DNA of 64,000 nucleotides, taken from contig CAJQUW010009226.1 of the NCBI GenBank assembly GCA_907163375.1, forward strand, positions 62,001 to 126,000, in the 5' to 3' direction. Made by a program: the position numbers and the translations under genes. The notes under the pieces are model-generated. The model did not search any database. It was not told the origin of the DNA and saw nothing but the letters and a program-made list of their open reading frames with translations. Below, in pieces: positions 1-10,355 of this stretch (positions within the stretch are counted from its first letter, which is position 1; every line of letters starts with the position of its first letter). This DNA comes from Prostheceraeus crozeri (lineage: Eukaryota > Platyhelminthes > Polycladida > Euryleptidae).

Positions 1-1
1 A

Positions 2-103
2 AACGCCTTAAGAAAAGCAACACCAATAATATCTGATGCTAAATCTACATTAGCTGAAGCAACATCTACATTAGCTGAAGCAAAAAAACATATAATGATA
101 TAA
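2..103 (+). pseudogene. Fragment of a small Polinton protein at the window edge
   Basis: An open stretch runs in from the left edge and encodes Ala/Thr/Lys-rich sequence with a twice-repeated STLAEA motif. It sits where element B, at 53.77 kb, has another short Ala/Asp-rich open stretch just before the 114-aa gene, so it may be the C-terminal end of a small virion-associated protein. No family is recognised. Only about 33 residues are visible. Confidence 0.3.
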
Positions 104-141
104 AACCATTAATGAATGGTGTGAGTGCTATAATCAATTCA

Positions 142-486
142 TTATATTGTTTCAGATACATATGTTAAAAAATTTTTTTCAGATATAAAGGGAGGAAGAT
201 TTAATTTATGTAATGTTTTTAAATCATAAACTGTTAAATGTTCTTTATTAATTAACCACCATAAATTATTATATGCCAAAAATGCTCGGAAACTTCTTAA
301 ACAAAGTGAAAAATCATTTGTCTTAGTATATTTTGCAATACAGTGTTTTATTTTATAATCTTTTACAAATTGCATATATTTATTGTGATAATAAAATTTA
401 ACTTCTTGTTTTGGAGTAAGAGGATTTGTAGGATGACGATCATTCTTTAAAACCTGTACATGTTCTATTTTATACTCGTCTAACAT
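142..486 (-). CDS. Conserved 114-aa Polinton protein (element A)
   Basis: Open frame of 114 residues, basic and aromatic, with a conserved core around FSLCLRSFRAFLAYNNLWWL at about residues 60-80. It is clearly homologous to the protein encoded at 53,932-54,273 in element B, which shares the RTNP/HPTNP start, the FYYH motif and the LCLRSFR core. Function is unknown; small size and conservation between two virus-like elements suggest a structural or DNA-associated role (inference). Here it lies on the minus strand, divergent from the polymerase, while in element B it lies on the plus strand in line with the polymerase. It looks whole. Confidence 0.7.
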   Translation of the reverse strand: MLDEYKIEHVQVLKNDRHPTNPLTPKQEVKFYYHNKYMQFVKDYKIKHCIAKYTKTNDFSLCLRSFRAFLAYNNLWWLINKEHLTVYDLKTLHKLNLPPFISEKNFLTYVSETI

Positions 487-3247
487 CTTTTCATTTATTT
501 TTTTTAAAAAAAATCTGAAATCTAAAAAAATTATCTAAAAAAATATAAAAAAAATTAATTGAAAAAATTATTGAAAATATTAATTGAAAAAAATATTAAA
601 ACAAATTTTTTCTTAAAAAAATAAAATATGTAAAAGACAATTACAAACAAAAAGAAGTTATTAATCTCATTTAAATAGTAAAATGCATTTACAAAATGTA
701 GATCGAGCTGATGAAGGAAATATATCAAAATTAAATAATTACAAAAACTATCTAGAAACATAACCCACTGATATAAAAGTTAAAAAAATATTTGATGATT
801 ATTCACATTCGGAATATAAAAAAGTTTTTAACAGTGAAGATTTTTTTGGGGAAATCAAAGGTTCTAGTACTTCGCCCGAAGGTTCTAGTACTTTTAATGA
901 AACTGACGAAACTAAAAAAACCGACGAAGCTGTAACAGATATAAAATATTTATTTGATGAGTCTGTCGAACATAACGAAACCGATGAAACTTTTTATGAT
1001 ATATTATTAAACTTTTACAAAACATTTAAAAAAACCTTTCAAATCTTATATGAATGTAGAAGTACTTTTTACAAAAACTGGATCCGATGGAATGACTGAA
1101 GAAATAATACAAGGACATTTTACACAGACACAAGAAATTCATAATATAAATCATATACAACCCATATTCGAAACAATCTTAAATAAATTAAAAGATGCTA
1201 TAACTGAAGCTGAGTTGCGTGAATCTGGTTGGAGATTTATTGCAATACTATCTAAGAAAATAGTAATTAATAAATATAAAAATAATACTGGTGGTAGTTA
1301 CATACCCCTTCCTTTCAATTCTCCGCAAATAATCAACATACAAAATGAAGATGAATATTGTTTCCTGTGGAGTGTTATAGCACATTTACATCCTGCAAAA
1401 TATCATAAAGAAAGAGTAAATCATTATAATAAACAAGAATATATAAATGAACCAGATCTCTCTGATGGCTTAGATGAATGTCCGTATAATTATAATAAAT
1501 TAATGAAGTTTCATAAAAAGAATAAAAATTTAATAGAACTAAATGTTTTTGAATTAAATGTGAAGTATGTTTCTATTGGTGATATTACTCCCTTATATCT
1601 CGGAGATATTGAAGTTAATAACATTGTTTATAACAGCTTAAAAGAATTTTATTTGAATAACAAAAATTTATGCCAAACACAAATTGTATACAATGAAAGA
1701 GGAAATTACATGCATCATAATATTATTTGCAAAGGAAATGTAATATGTACTGAAAAATATGAAATTATAAAAACATTATCACCAATAATGATTAATCATA
1801 ATAATTATAAAGGATGTGGATTTCCCTATGAGTACGAAACCGAGTGTCCATCTTTATTATCAGAATATAGACATAAGTTAGAGATGTTACCGCAACTATA
1901 TAAAAAACAATATAAACAAGAGTTACAAATATTATGTAATCAATATCAACAAGAATATCAACAAGAAGAAACTAATTTATCATTAAAATGGATGGAAAAC
2001 GAAATGAATCTTGAGGATGAAGAATATTTAAAATTATCATACATAGTCAACCAACAATGTAATTCTCAATTCAATGAACTAGAATGTCATCCAAAAAATC
2101 CACAACAATATAAAGAATATTGTAAACAAAAAAATCGAAAAGAATATAATATGAGTAAAAAAACATTAAATAAGGAATATCATGAACAATATGAAGAACA
2201 ATGTCGAAAACAATATGAAGAACAATTTCAAAAAAAATATCTTGAACAATATCAGGAGCAGGTAGAAATATTACAACAAGAATATCAACAAAAATTAAAA
2301 ATGTTGAATGAGCAGTTAAGGAAACCAGCACAAGCGAATATATTATATTATCAGGGTCATTTTATATTGTGTAAAGATATTTCTATATTTACAAAAACTT
2401 CAGATAATTATAATTTTCCCTGTCTCCAATGTATGACGAGCTTTAGAACTAAAGAAGAAATGAATAATCACTTGAGAAATTGTCAACAAAATGATGCAGC
2501 TAAAAATACTTTTACTAAAGAAGATTATCTAATATATAATAAATGGTATTACAAAAATAAAGTACCTTTTATTATATATTGTGATTTTGAAGCATATAAT
2601 GTTGACATGACACAAAGTTCTGGTAAACATTTGCTTGAACAAAAACTATTATGTTGGGGATGTACATTCATTCAAATTATCCTGAATTATTTAAATCAGA
2701 ATATTATCAATACTATGGTGAAGATAGTTCAGAAATGTTTACAAAGAAAATAGAAGAATTACAAAAATATTTTTCACAATTGCTTAAAACAAATAAACCA
2801 ATGCTTCCATTAACGTCTGAACAAACATTACAATTTCTTAATGAAAAACATTGTTATTACTGTGGAAAAGAATTAGGATGTGATAAATTAAAAGATCATG
2901 ATCATCTAAATGGATTATATAGAGGTGCAGCACATAATTCTTGTAATCTTAATGCTAATAAATTTAGATATAACTTTGTTCCTTTATATTTCTGCAATGG
3001 CTCTAAATATGATTTCCATTTAATAATAAAATATTTATTTTCAACTGAAAAATTACAACAACTAAGAACAAACGTACTACACTCGACGACAAAAAGTTTG
3101 CCCCACACTACATTTTATACTAAAAACATGTAATTATTAAAAACACTTTACTTTAGGGCTCAAATTTAATCCCATAACTTTCCTAATGATGATTAATGAT
3201 GCAAAACAAAAAGATAATTCACAAATATTTTATTAATATTTGGTAGA

Positions 3248-4252
3248 TCAACCTTTACTAGCAATAATTGCTTCAACTCGTGAAGTCATTGACTCCACCA
3301 ATTTTTTGCAAATCTCAGCAATTTCAGTGTCTCTTGCCCACACATTTAGGAAAGCGTTGATAAGTTCCTGCTTATTCTTGCATCCGCGAGTCTTGAGACG
3401 CCGTTTGATGATTGCCCACAAGTTCTCTATTGGATTAGCATCCGGTGAACTGGGAGGCCATGACAAAACTCGAACACCCTTCGTGTTGAAATGGGCCATG
3501 CTTTGCTTACTGGTATGACACGGCGCATTATCCTGTTGTAGCCAGCCATTTCCATCTGAAAAAGACTCCTCCATTTGGGGAACAATTCTGCGATCGATGA
3601 TCTCATGCACATAAACTTCGGAATTCATATTCCTCTCCACAATATGGATACGACCGGGTCCGTGCCAACTAAAGCAGCCCCATACCATAACACTTGTGGG
3701 ATGCTTCGTCGTTCGAATGAAATAGTCTGGGGTCAACTCATGACCGTCGACAACTCTAACATATTGAGGTGCGTCATCCCGTAGTTCAACAACTGTTTCA
3801 TCAGTAAATAAAACTTGTTTCCAGTCATCAGTTGTCCAATGTTGATGATCTCGAGCCCATTGCAGTCGACGTTTGATTTGACTATTGTTCAGGTATGGTC
3901 TTCGTCCTGGCTTCATTGCTTTGAAACCGATGGTATTGAGAGTGCGTTGCATTGTTCTTATACTACAGTCTCCTAAAGCACCAACTTGGTTTAATAGATC
4001 TGCAGCGGATGATCTTGGACTTGTGACACAAAATCGTTTGATTTGTCGTAACTGTCTTTCATCAAATGTCGTCGGTCGCCCACAAGTCTGGTACAAAGTT
4101 CGATAATCCCCAGATTCTTGGTATCGCTGCCACGTTCTGCCGACCGTCTTGTGATCACAGTTTAATCGTCGTGCAATTTCTCGCATTGACAATTCGCCAT
4201 GTTCCATCAACGTAATTATTTGCAGGCGTTTATCGTCATGTGCTTGAGCCAT
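3248..4252 (-). CDS. Tc1-type DD34E transposase
   Basis: An open frame of 334 residues, the normal length of a Tc1 transposase, which cuts and pastes its element by binding the terminal repeats and cleaving with a DDE site. The N-terminal third carries the paired-type helix-turn-helix (MREIARRLNCDHKTVGRTW, about residues 19-37), then a second HTH with the basic GRPTTFDERQ stretch. The catalytic residues are D in LFTDETVV, D in LQQDNAPCH and E in NPIENLW, and the spacing between the last two is 34 residues, the Tc1 class. The frame is intact from ATG to stop and ends inside the left arm. It may still be functional, although the normal right terminal repeat has been replaced by the inverted 3' arm. 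Confidence 0.92.
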   Translation of the reverse strand: MAQAHDDKRLQIITLMEHGELSMREIARRLNCDHKTVGRTWQRYQESGDYRTLYQTCGRPTTFDERQLRQIKRFCVTSPRSSAADLLNQVGALGDCSIRTMQRTLNTIGFKAMKPGRRPYLNNSQIKRRLQWARDHQHWTTDDWKQVLFTDETVVELRDDAPQYVRVVDGHELTPDYFIRTTKHPTSVMVWGCFSWHGPGRIHIVERNMNSEVYVHEIIDRRIVPQMEESFSDGNGWLQQDNAPCHTSKQSMAHFNTKGVRVLSWPPSSPDANPIENLWAIIKRRLKTRGCKNKQELINAFLNVWARDTEIAEICKKLVESMTSRVEAIIASKG

Positions 4253-4441
4253 ATTGCTTCGAAATCAATGCTAAAATCAACTTATCGTCTTGTTTATGTA
4301 TTAAGTTAACAATAACACAAAAGCAGATATCTATGAAAAAATCAATAATTTTGAACAGTTATGAAGATTGAATGAGCTATGGTAAACCTGACATACTACA
4401 TGATCAAGCATAGATATCGCATATGTCGTCGAGTCATCAGA

Positions 4442-4748
4442 TGGAAGTGGCTGGCTACAACAGGATAATGCGCCGTGTCATACCAGTAAGCAAAGCATGG
4501 CCCATTTCAACACGAAGGGTGTTCGAGTTTTGTCATGGTCTCCCAGTTCACCGGATGCTAATCCAATAGAGAACTTGTGGGCAATCATCAAACGGCGTCT
4601 CAAGACTCGCGGATGCAAGAATAAGCAGGAACTTATCAACGCTTTCCTAAATGTGTGGGCAAGAGACACTGAAATTGCTGAGATTTGCAAAAAATTGGTG
4701 GAGTCAATGACTTCACGAGTTGAAGCAATTATTGCTAGTAAAGGTTGA
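4442..4748 (+). pseudogene. Inverted partial copy of the Tc1 transposase
   Basis: Encodes the C-terminal third of the same transposase (from the second catalytic D region through NPIENLW to the stop), on the opposite strand from the complete copy. It lacks the N-terminal DNA-binding domains and the first catalytic D, so it cannot act as a transposase. It forms the right arm of the fold-back structure. A handful of base differences from the left arm, such as WSPSS instead of WPPSS, show that it is a recent duplicate. Confidence 0.85.
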
Positions 4749-6150
4749 TCTACCAAATATTAATAAAATATTTGTGAATTATCTTTTTGTTTTGCATCAT
4801 TAATCATCATTAGGAAAGTTATGGGATTAAATTTGAGCCCTAAAGTAAAGTGTTTTTAATAATTACATGTTTTTAGTATAAAACGTAGTGTGGGGCAAAC
4901 TTTTTGTCGTCGAGTGTATGTAAAACAGAAGAAGAATATTTTGGTTGTAATTTGGTTGTATTAGACCATTAGATGCATTTACATTTTTTAATCCTTATTC
5001 ATTAGAGTTCATGGGAAAAACTTTGAAACCTGAACAATGTAAAAGATTAAATAAATATAATTTAAAACCTTTAAAAGGTATTTTTCCTACGAATGTTTAA
5101 CTGGAGATATAAATAGAATAAATGAAATAATGCAAGAACATCAACTTTCTTCAAGTGATAAATTTAAATCAATATTAAAACAATCACAACTATCTGATGA
5201 AGATTATTCAGAAGCTGAAAAAAATTGGAAAAAGTTAAATTGTAGAACAATGTATGATTATACAATGAAATATCTTCAGATAGATGTATTAATCCTTGCT
5301 GATCTTTTTGAAAACTTTCGTAGCATGTGTTTAGAATATTACGGAATAGATCCATGTTATGTTTATTCTACACCAGGATTAACATGGTTAGCAGGGTTGA
5401 AACATACAAATGTTAAACTTAAATATTATAAAGAAAGTTCTTATGATAAATTATTATTTTTTGAATCTGGTATTAGAGGTGGTGTTTCATCTGTTCTGGG
5501 TAATAGATATGTTAAATGTTATAATAAAAAAGTAAATCCTGATGATCATGGTTATTTAAAAATTTTAAATCCAGAAGAAAAAGATCAATTTATAAAATTG
5601 TTTAATCAAAATATAGAAGGACTTATATATCAAATGAAGAGAGTCAAGCAGCAGTTGATGAATTCATGAAAGAAAACTATTTGTTATATTATGATTTTAA
5701 TAGCTTATATTCTTCTTGCATGATACAAGAATTACCTACAGGTGAAATGGAATGGAGCACCATTCGTGAATACGAACCTACATTAGATGGTGAAAATAAT
5801 TTTGGTTATATACAAGGTGTTTCAAAAGTAGGCTAACAGTTGATTTTGCCCTAGGAAATCTATGTTGACCGTTCTATTGGCGATTTACACCTGAATCAGT
5901 CGATGGATATCCATGATCAGTCCAACATGAGCCATAGACTTCGAAGTAATTGCTACTATCATTTAGAAGTCTATGCAGTAGCATTCCATTGGCAAAGGAA
6001 TTTTGAAATCTATCATGGACAAGATATAGCACCAATCTGACATTACGTACATGGATATGTTCAATTAATTTGATTTGAATCAAACACTGTTAGTTTGACT
6101 TGAAGTGAATTAAACAAGCTTGAAGCTTTTTTGAATTTGCTGCTTCTGTC

Positions 6151-6480
6151 ATGTCAGGTCATCTAAAAGATGATCAGAGAAAATGGATTTTGAAATCCTT
6201 TTGGAAAAACAAGAATGCTGAAAAGGTGCGAATGGAATGGAGAGATGCCTTTCACAGCAATCCTCCATCAAGATTTGCTATCTATCGCATTCAAGATAAA
6301 TTTGAAAAGACCGGTTCGGTAGAGAATGCTCCTACATCACAGATGCCTGTCAAGAGATCAGTGATGACAGGAACTTATGCAGAACTGTGTGCCACAGTGT
6401 GGCCGAAAGACTACAAGAATGTGCCGATGTCCATGGTGGACATTTTGAGCATTTGCGTTCGTGAATTTTTGCAACTTTAA
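6151..6480 (+). pseudogene. Deleted mariner-type transposase: HTH start joined to the last residues
   Basis: The first 65 or so residues (LKDDQRKWILKSFWKN, then FAIYRIQDKFEKTGSV) form the N-terminal helix-turn-helix typical of DUF4817/mariner-like transposases of invertebrates. The downstream part is read out of the original frame: the bases at about 6,430-6,460 encode VHGGHFEHLR in another frame, matching the usual C-terminal end of these transposases. So an internal deletion of roughly 250 codons, including the whole DDE domain, joined the two ends out of frame. No catalytic function remains. Confidence 0.7.
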
Positions 6481-6539
6481 GTTGATTAATTTTTTGATAT
6501 GTTGAATAGGCCTTGGTTATTCATTTGTTCATTTTTTTG

Positions 6540-6838
6540 TTAGGAAACCAAGCAAACAAAATGGTAGTTGTTTTAATGTTAATACTTTTATTAATTTCAG
6601 CCTCCTCTAGGCCATCGTCAGAAGCTTCTGACGATGGTCTAAGAGGAGGCTGGAATTAACAAAGGTGAAGGACATTTGGATGTCAGCTGTTCTTCCTTCT
6701 TCGCCTCCCTGTCTTGTGTTGACGACAGCGTCTTCGTGCACCAGGCTGAGGGGCGCGGAGGACATTCGAATGTCAGCTGTTCTTCCTTCTCCGCAGTAAC
6801 ACTGAAACAACTACTATCTTGTTTACATGGTTTCCTAA
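6540..6838. mobile_element. Small inverted-repeat insert nested in the mariner-type element
   Basis: Imperfect terminal inverted repeats of about 34 bp starting TTAGGAAACCA lie at 6,540-6,573 and 6,805-6,838. Inside is a 64-bp palindrome (6,593-6,656) centred on AAGCTT, and a direct repeat of about 36 bp containing ATGTCAGCTGTTCTTCC at about 6,679 and 6,769. No coding sequence is seen. It could be a third-level insertion or an odd untranslated region of the host transposon; target duplications are not clear. Confidence 0.5.
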
Positions 6839-8088
6839 TAATTTTTTTTTGATAGATGTTGGATAGTTATTCGACTTCTCATGATCGGTATAGATTCAAA
6901 TTGGGTTGTAGTGAAATATGTAGGCATGAAAACACTGGAGATCATGAGATATTTTAATATGATTTACGCGATGTCAAAGAGTATTGAATTTTTGCCCCTT
7001 ACAAATACAAGGCATATTAGCTATCTGTGGCATCGTGAAAAAGATTATTATGACATAGCTTATTAATCTATAGCATTAAGACATAGCTTTTCAAGGCCAA
7101 TTTCTACTGTTAGCCTACTTTTGAAACACCTTGTATATGAAGTTGATTTAGCATACCCTGATTATATAAAAGGCGCAACAAAATATTATCCTTTCTGTCC
7201 CGAAAACAAAATTCCCAATATAGAAGATTTCACAGATTATCAAAAAACTTTAATTCCTAAAAAATACAGGCCAACAAAAAAACTTGTTAACACAAAGTAA
7301 TAAAGGAAAGTATGTTGTTGAAGGAAGAATGTTAGATTGGTATTTGGATCATGGAATGATTCCTTTTAAAATTCACCGGAAAATAATATATAAAAAATCT
7401 AAATGGTTAAAAATTATATAGAGTTCAATATTGAAAAACGTAAAATAGCTAAAAGAAATAAAGATGATTTTGGAAACGTGTTCTTTAAATTAATGAATAA
7501 TTCATTTGATGGTAAGACTTTAGAAAATGTGCGTAATAGACAAAATATTGAAATAGTTTATGATAGAGATAGATTTCAAAATTTAACAAGGAAACCTACA
7601 TATAAAAGAACTACTAGATTCAGTGATGAACTATGTACAGTGCATCTAAGACGAAATATTATAAACATGATAAGTTTAATTTTATAGGATTCACTATATT
7701 AGAATTAGCTAAACTATTTATGTATAAATTTATATATGATTATTTAGCACCTGCTTATGGCAAAACTATAAATTACACTTTACAGATACCGATTCTGTTT
7801 TCTTAGAATTAACAATACCGCATAATTCTTCACTTGATAAAGAAATCAATAAAATAAAAGATATCATTCATCCTTCTGATTTATGTAAAGTGAAAGTTGA
7901 GTTAGGAAATGAGGAGTACATAACAGAAGCTATATTTTAAAAATCTAAATGTTAATGTTATAATACAAATTCTAAAACAGATTCTAAAACATTAAAGGGA
8001 ATTTCAAAGGCATCAGTGGCTAACCAAATAACATTTCAAGATTATAAGAATGCATTATTTAATAATGAAATAAAAACAGCATGTAATT

Positions 8089-8270
8089 TATGAAGTAAGG
8101 TTACTGCTAAGCGCCGACCCAGGTAAATGAAAACACGGAGTGTTCGGTACGTTTCGTGAGCCTTTTTCAACCGATATTTTCACATCGGTTGAAAAAGGCT
8201 CACGAAACGTACCGAACACTCCGTGTTTTCATTTACCTGGGTCGGCGCTTAGCAGTAACCTTACTTCATA
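8089..8270. mobile_element. Perfect palindromic MITE (fold-back), TA-flanked
   Basis: Two arms of 85-87 bp (8,089-8,175 and 8,184-8,270) are exact reverse complements around an 8-bp loop. The unit starts TGAAGTAAGG, ends CCTTACTTCA and is bounded by TA on both sides, so it behaves like a Tc1/mariner-type MITE inserted with a TA duplication into the 3' part of element A's polymerase gene. Its base composition is far richer in GC than the surrounding Polinton. Perfect arms argue for very recent insertion. It has no coding capacity. Confidence 0.85.
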
Positions 8271-8581
8271 TATTAATTCACCACGTATGGCCGAACGCTT
8301 ACAGTTTATGAGCATGTAATTATAGATTTAATTCAAAGAAACATAAAATGTATTTAAAAGAGGAACATAAATTAGCATTGGATCCATTTGATGATAAAAT
8401 AAAAATTTTACCTGATGGAATAACTACTTTACCTTTTTAAAGTTTATTTATTATTATTTAAATCCGTCTAGAATAAAAATTTTATTATTTAAATTAATCT
8501 AAAAAAAAAAATATTATTTAAATTAATCAAGAAGAAAAAAATATGTTTTATTATTATTATTTAAATTATTATTATTATTAT

Positions 8582-9398
8582 TTAAATCAGTCTAGAAGAA
8601 AAAAATATTCGATCACCCCGCGAAAATATTTTCATCACTCCCGAACAATTGGTCGATAACTCTATCATGATTTTTTTATCAATATTAATTGTAATGAAGC
8701 CACAATCTTTTGACCAAGCATTATTACACGATTGTTTAAATTCATCTTTATCTCTTATACATAAATCTCTTAACAAATCACTTAAGTTTCTTGCATTTAT
8801 TTCAAATAGTATAAATATATTTGCATTCTTTCTAATAACACTTCCGTCTAATGAATACATACTTTGTGTTAAATAAAAAACACTACAGTTATTATGTCTA
8901 CCTCTTGTGAAATAATTTCTCTGTACTGACTGATTTCTATCATTAACACAATCATCAAAAATTACACAATGTTTCATTGTTTTATCTAGTTTACTAGGAT
9001 CTTGCATATTACCACTATCATCTATTAATTGTATCTTTATATGCTTATTTTTATTGGATTCTACTAACTGATTATTTTTTGCTGCTTCTTCACACCACGA
9101 ACTTATTTCTTCTTCATATTCGGATTTTTCATATTCGTTGAATAATGAAGCAATTGCTGTTTTTTAAGATTATTTTCAAATCCATATTTTAAAAATTGAT
9201 AGACGGGTTGTTCTGCTGTTGTTGTATAAATTATAAGATTTTTATAATCCAAAAAATTTGGAGTCGTTAAAATTTTAAATAATAGATATGTTTTTCCACA
9301 ACCCGATCTTCCACAAATAACTGACAAACTTTATTAGATAAATTTGGATGATGATTGAATTTAAGTTTGTTTTTATTTAATGGGGGCACTTCACTCAT
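8582..9398 (-). pseudogene. Packaging ATPase (A32/FtsK-HerA type) of element A, broken
   Basis: Genome-packaging ATPase of the Polinton capsid module. The Walker A loop reads GRSGCGKTYLLFK (about 9,270-9,310 on the minus strand) and Walker B reads KHCVIFDDC (about 8,970), followed by a conserved RNYFTRGRHNNCSV stretch and the sensor-like STLTQSM-type region. The start is taken at the ATG at 9,398 (MSEVPPLNKNK), which aligns with the start of the element B copy. Protein similarity to that copy (58,963-59,743) is high, roughly 80% by eye. The gene has about two or three breaks. Confidence 0.85.
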
Positions 9399-9508
9399 TT
9401 TTTAAATAAAGATTTTTTTTTATTTTTAAAGAAGAAGAAGAAAAATTATTTTTATTTTTAAAGAAGAAGAAAATTTATTTTTATTTTTTAAGAAGAAGAA
9501 GAAGAAAA

Positions 9509-10314
9509 TTAAACTTCTCTAACCAAAACATCTATCATAATCTCTTCGCCTCCAAAATTTATTTCTTGTCCTTTCTCATCAGTGATTCTAATTTTAATGT
9601 TGTTAATAGTTTTTCTTGTAATAGGGAAATATATTAATGTTTGTGGAATTACATTTAATCTATAACCAATGGGTACAGTAAAAGCTGGAAAACTGAATAT
9701 TAAATTTGACAATTTACCATTTATATATATCCTCCTTCAATAATGTCACAATGTACAACAATTGAATTTATTTCAGTTATTTTTCGAATCTTCTCACCTA
9801 AATGATAACCTTGACTATAGGTTTGTTTATTAAATCCTAATAGTTTTGACAATGATCTATCATGATTAAAATCAACTTGATGATTTTCGTCTAAAGTAAG
9901 AGAAAATTTATTAACTGCTGGTTCAACTGCAAAATGTAATTGTTTCTTATCTTTAAATGGTATACCTAAATGTCTCTTAATTTCATTTGATATTGATTCA
10001 ACTTCGTAAGAACCAGGAAGAAAAGTTAGTATTTTCCATGTTTTACCTTTATCAGTAGAATATCCAAATTGGTCATTCACATCGTTGATAACGTTTTGAA
10101 TAGTGTTAAATGTGGAGAAACTAGTCAATGCAATTTGATAATTTTTATTTTGTTCCAAATGTAGAATGGGTTCTAAATTACAAGTGTACGATGAAGTAGT
10201 TGTTATAATTTTTAACGTCGTACTAAATTTTGATGAACCCAAAATCTCTGTTAGATTTTCTAAATGATTATTAATTTTGTCTAAATCTGCTGATGATAAT
10301 TCTCTCGAAGACAT
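9509..10314 (-). pseudogene. Minor capsid (penton-like) protein of element A, broken
   Basis: Two adjoining stretches match one protein: an N-terminal part with the YQIALTSFSTFNTI and FLPGSYEVESI motifs, and a C-terminal part ending in ITRKTINNIKIRITDEKG, NFGGEEI and VREV. This architecture is common in arthropod Polintons and adintoviruses, where I take it for the penton or minor jelly-roll capsid protein. That assignment rests on memory of the family rather than on a structure. The gene lies between the ATPase and the DUF8207-like gene, as in element B. About one break. Confidence 0.6.
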
Positions 10315-10355
10315 TTTGTGAGTTAAAATTTTAAATCAATATTTTTTTACAAAAA

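Larger units (their letters stand above)
3080..4916. mobile_element. Tc1 element with a long inverted-repeat (fold-back) structure
   Basis: The element starts CACTCGACGAC and ends GTCGTCGAGTG, flanked by TA on both sides (3,078-3,079 and 4,917-4,918), the target duplication of Tc1/mariner. The first 479 bp (3,080-3,558) are nearly identical to the reverse complement of the last 479 bp (4,438-4,916). The arms therefore carry not just a terminal repeat but the 3' third of the transposase gene, once on each strand. A short copy of the terminal word GTCGTCGAGT just inside the right arm (about 4,427) may mark the original 5' end of the complete copy. It is inserted in the polymerase gene of element A and is recent, judging by near-identical arms. 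Confidence 0.9.
5813..7133. mobile_element. Non-autonomous mariner-type element with 28-bp terminal inverted repeats
   Basis: Both ends carry an identical 28-bp inverted repeat beginning CAAGGTGTTTCAAAAG, flanked by TA duplications (5,811-5,812 and 7,134-7,135). The 1.3-kb body holds only the two ends of a transposase gene and, at 6,540-6,838, a second smaller inverted-repeat insert. It has therefore lost the catalytic part and would depend on a related full-length element. It is inserted in the polymerase gene of element A between motifs A and B. Perfect terminal repeats suggest a fairly recent insertion. Confidence 0.88.
683..8440 (+). pseudogene. polB: DNA polymerase B of element A (EndoVII-finger type), broken
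   Basis: Family-B, protein-primed-type DNA polymerase that would replicate the element. Motifs in order: an acidic Thr/Asp/Glu-rich N-terminal stretch (683-1,049); the N-terminal domain with SYIPLP and CFLWSV (about 1,300-1,370); a Gln/Glu/Tyr-rich coiled-coil stretch (1,890-2,330); a C2H2 finger (2,422-2,490); Exo I YCDFEAYN (about 2,578); an endonuclease VII-like finger with CYYCGKE and KDHDHLNG (2,853-2,920); Exo II near 3,000; Exo III YLQIDVLILADLF (about 5,272); motif A YYDFNSLYSS (about 5,686); motif B KLMNNSFDGKTLENVRNR (about 7,490); motif C HFTDTDSVF (about 7,778); and KGISK (about 7,995). Three transposons interrupt it (3,080-4,916; 5,813-7,133; 8,091-8,268). It is a fossil with several further breaks. 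Its type differs from element B's polymerase. Confidence 0.85.

Noticed and set aside
2071-2331. Hydrophobic Ile/Val-rich minus-strand frame resembling a membrane protein
   Set aside because: Antisense of the Gln/Glu/Tyr repeat in element A's polymerase.
4478-4756. Open frame on the minus strand that duplicates one at 3,240-3,518
   Set aside because: Both are antisense shadows of the Tc1 transposase arms.
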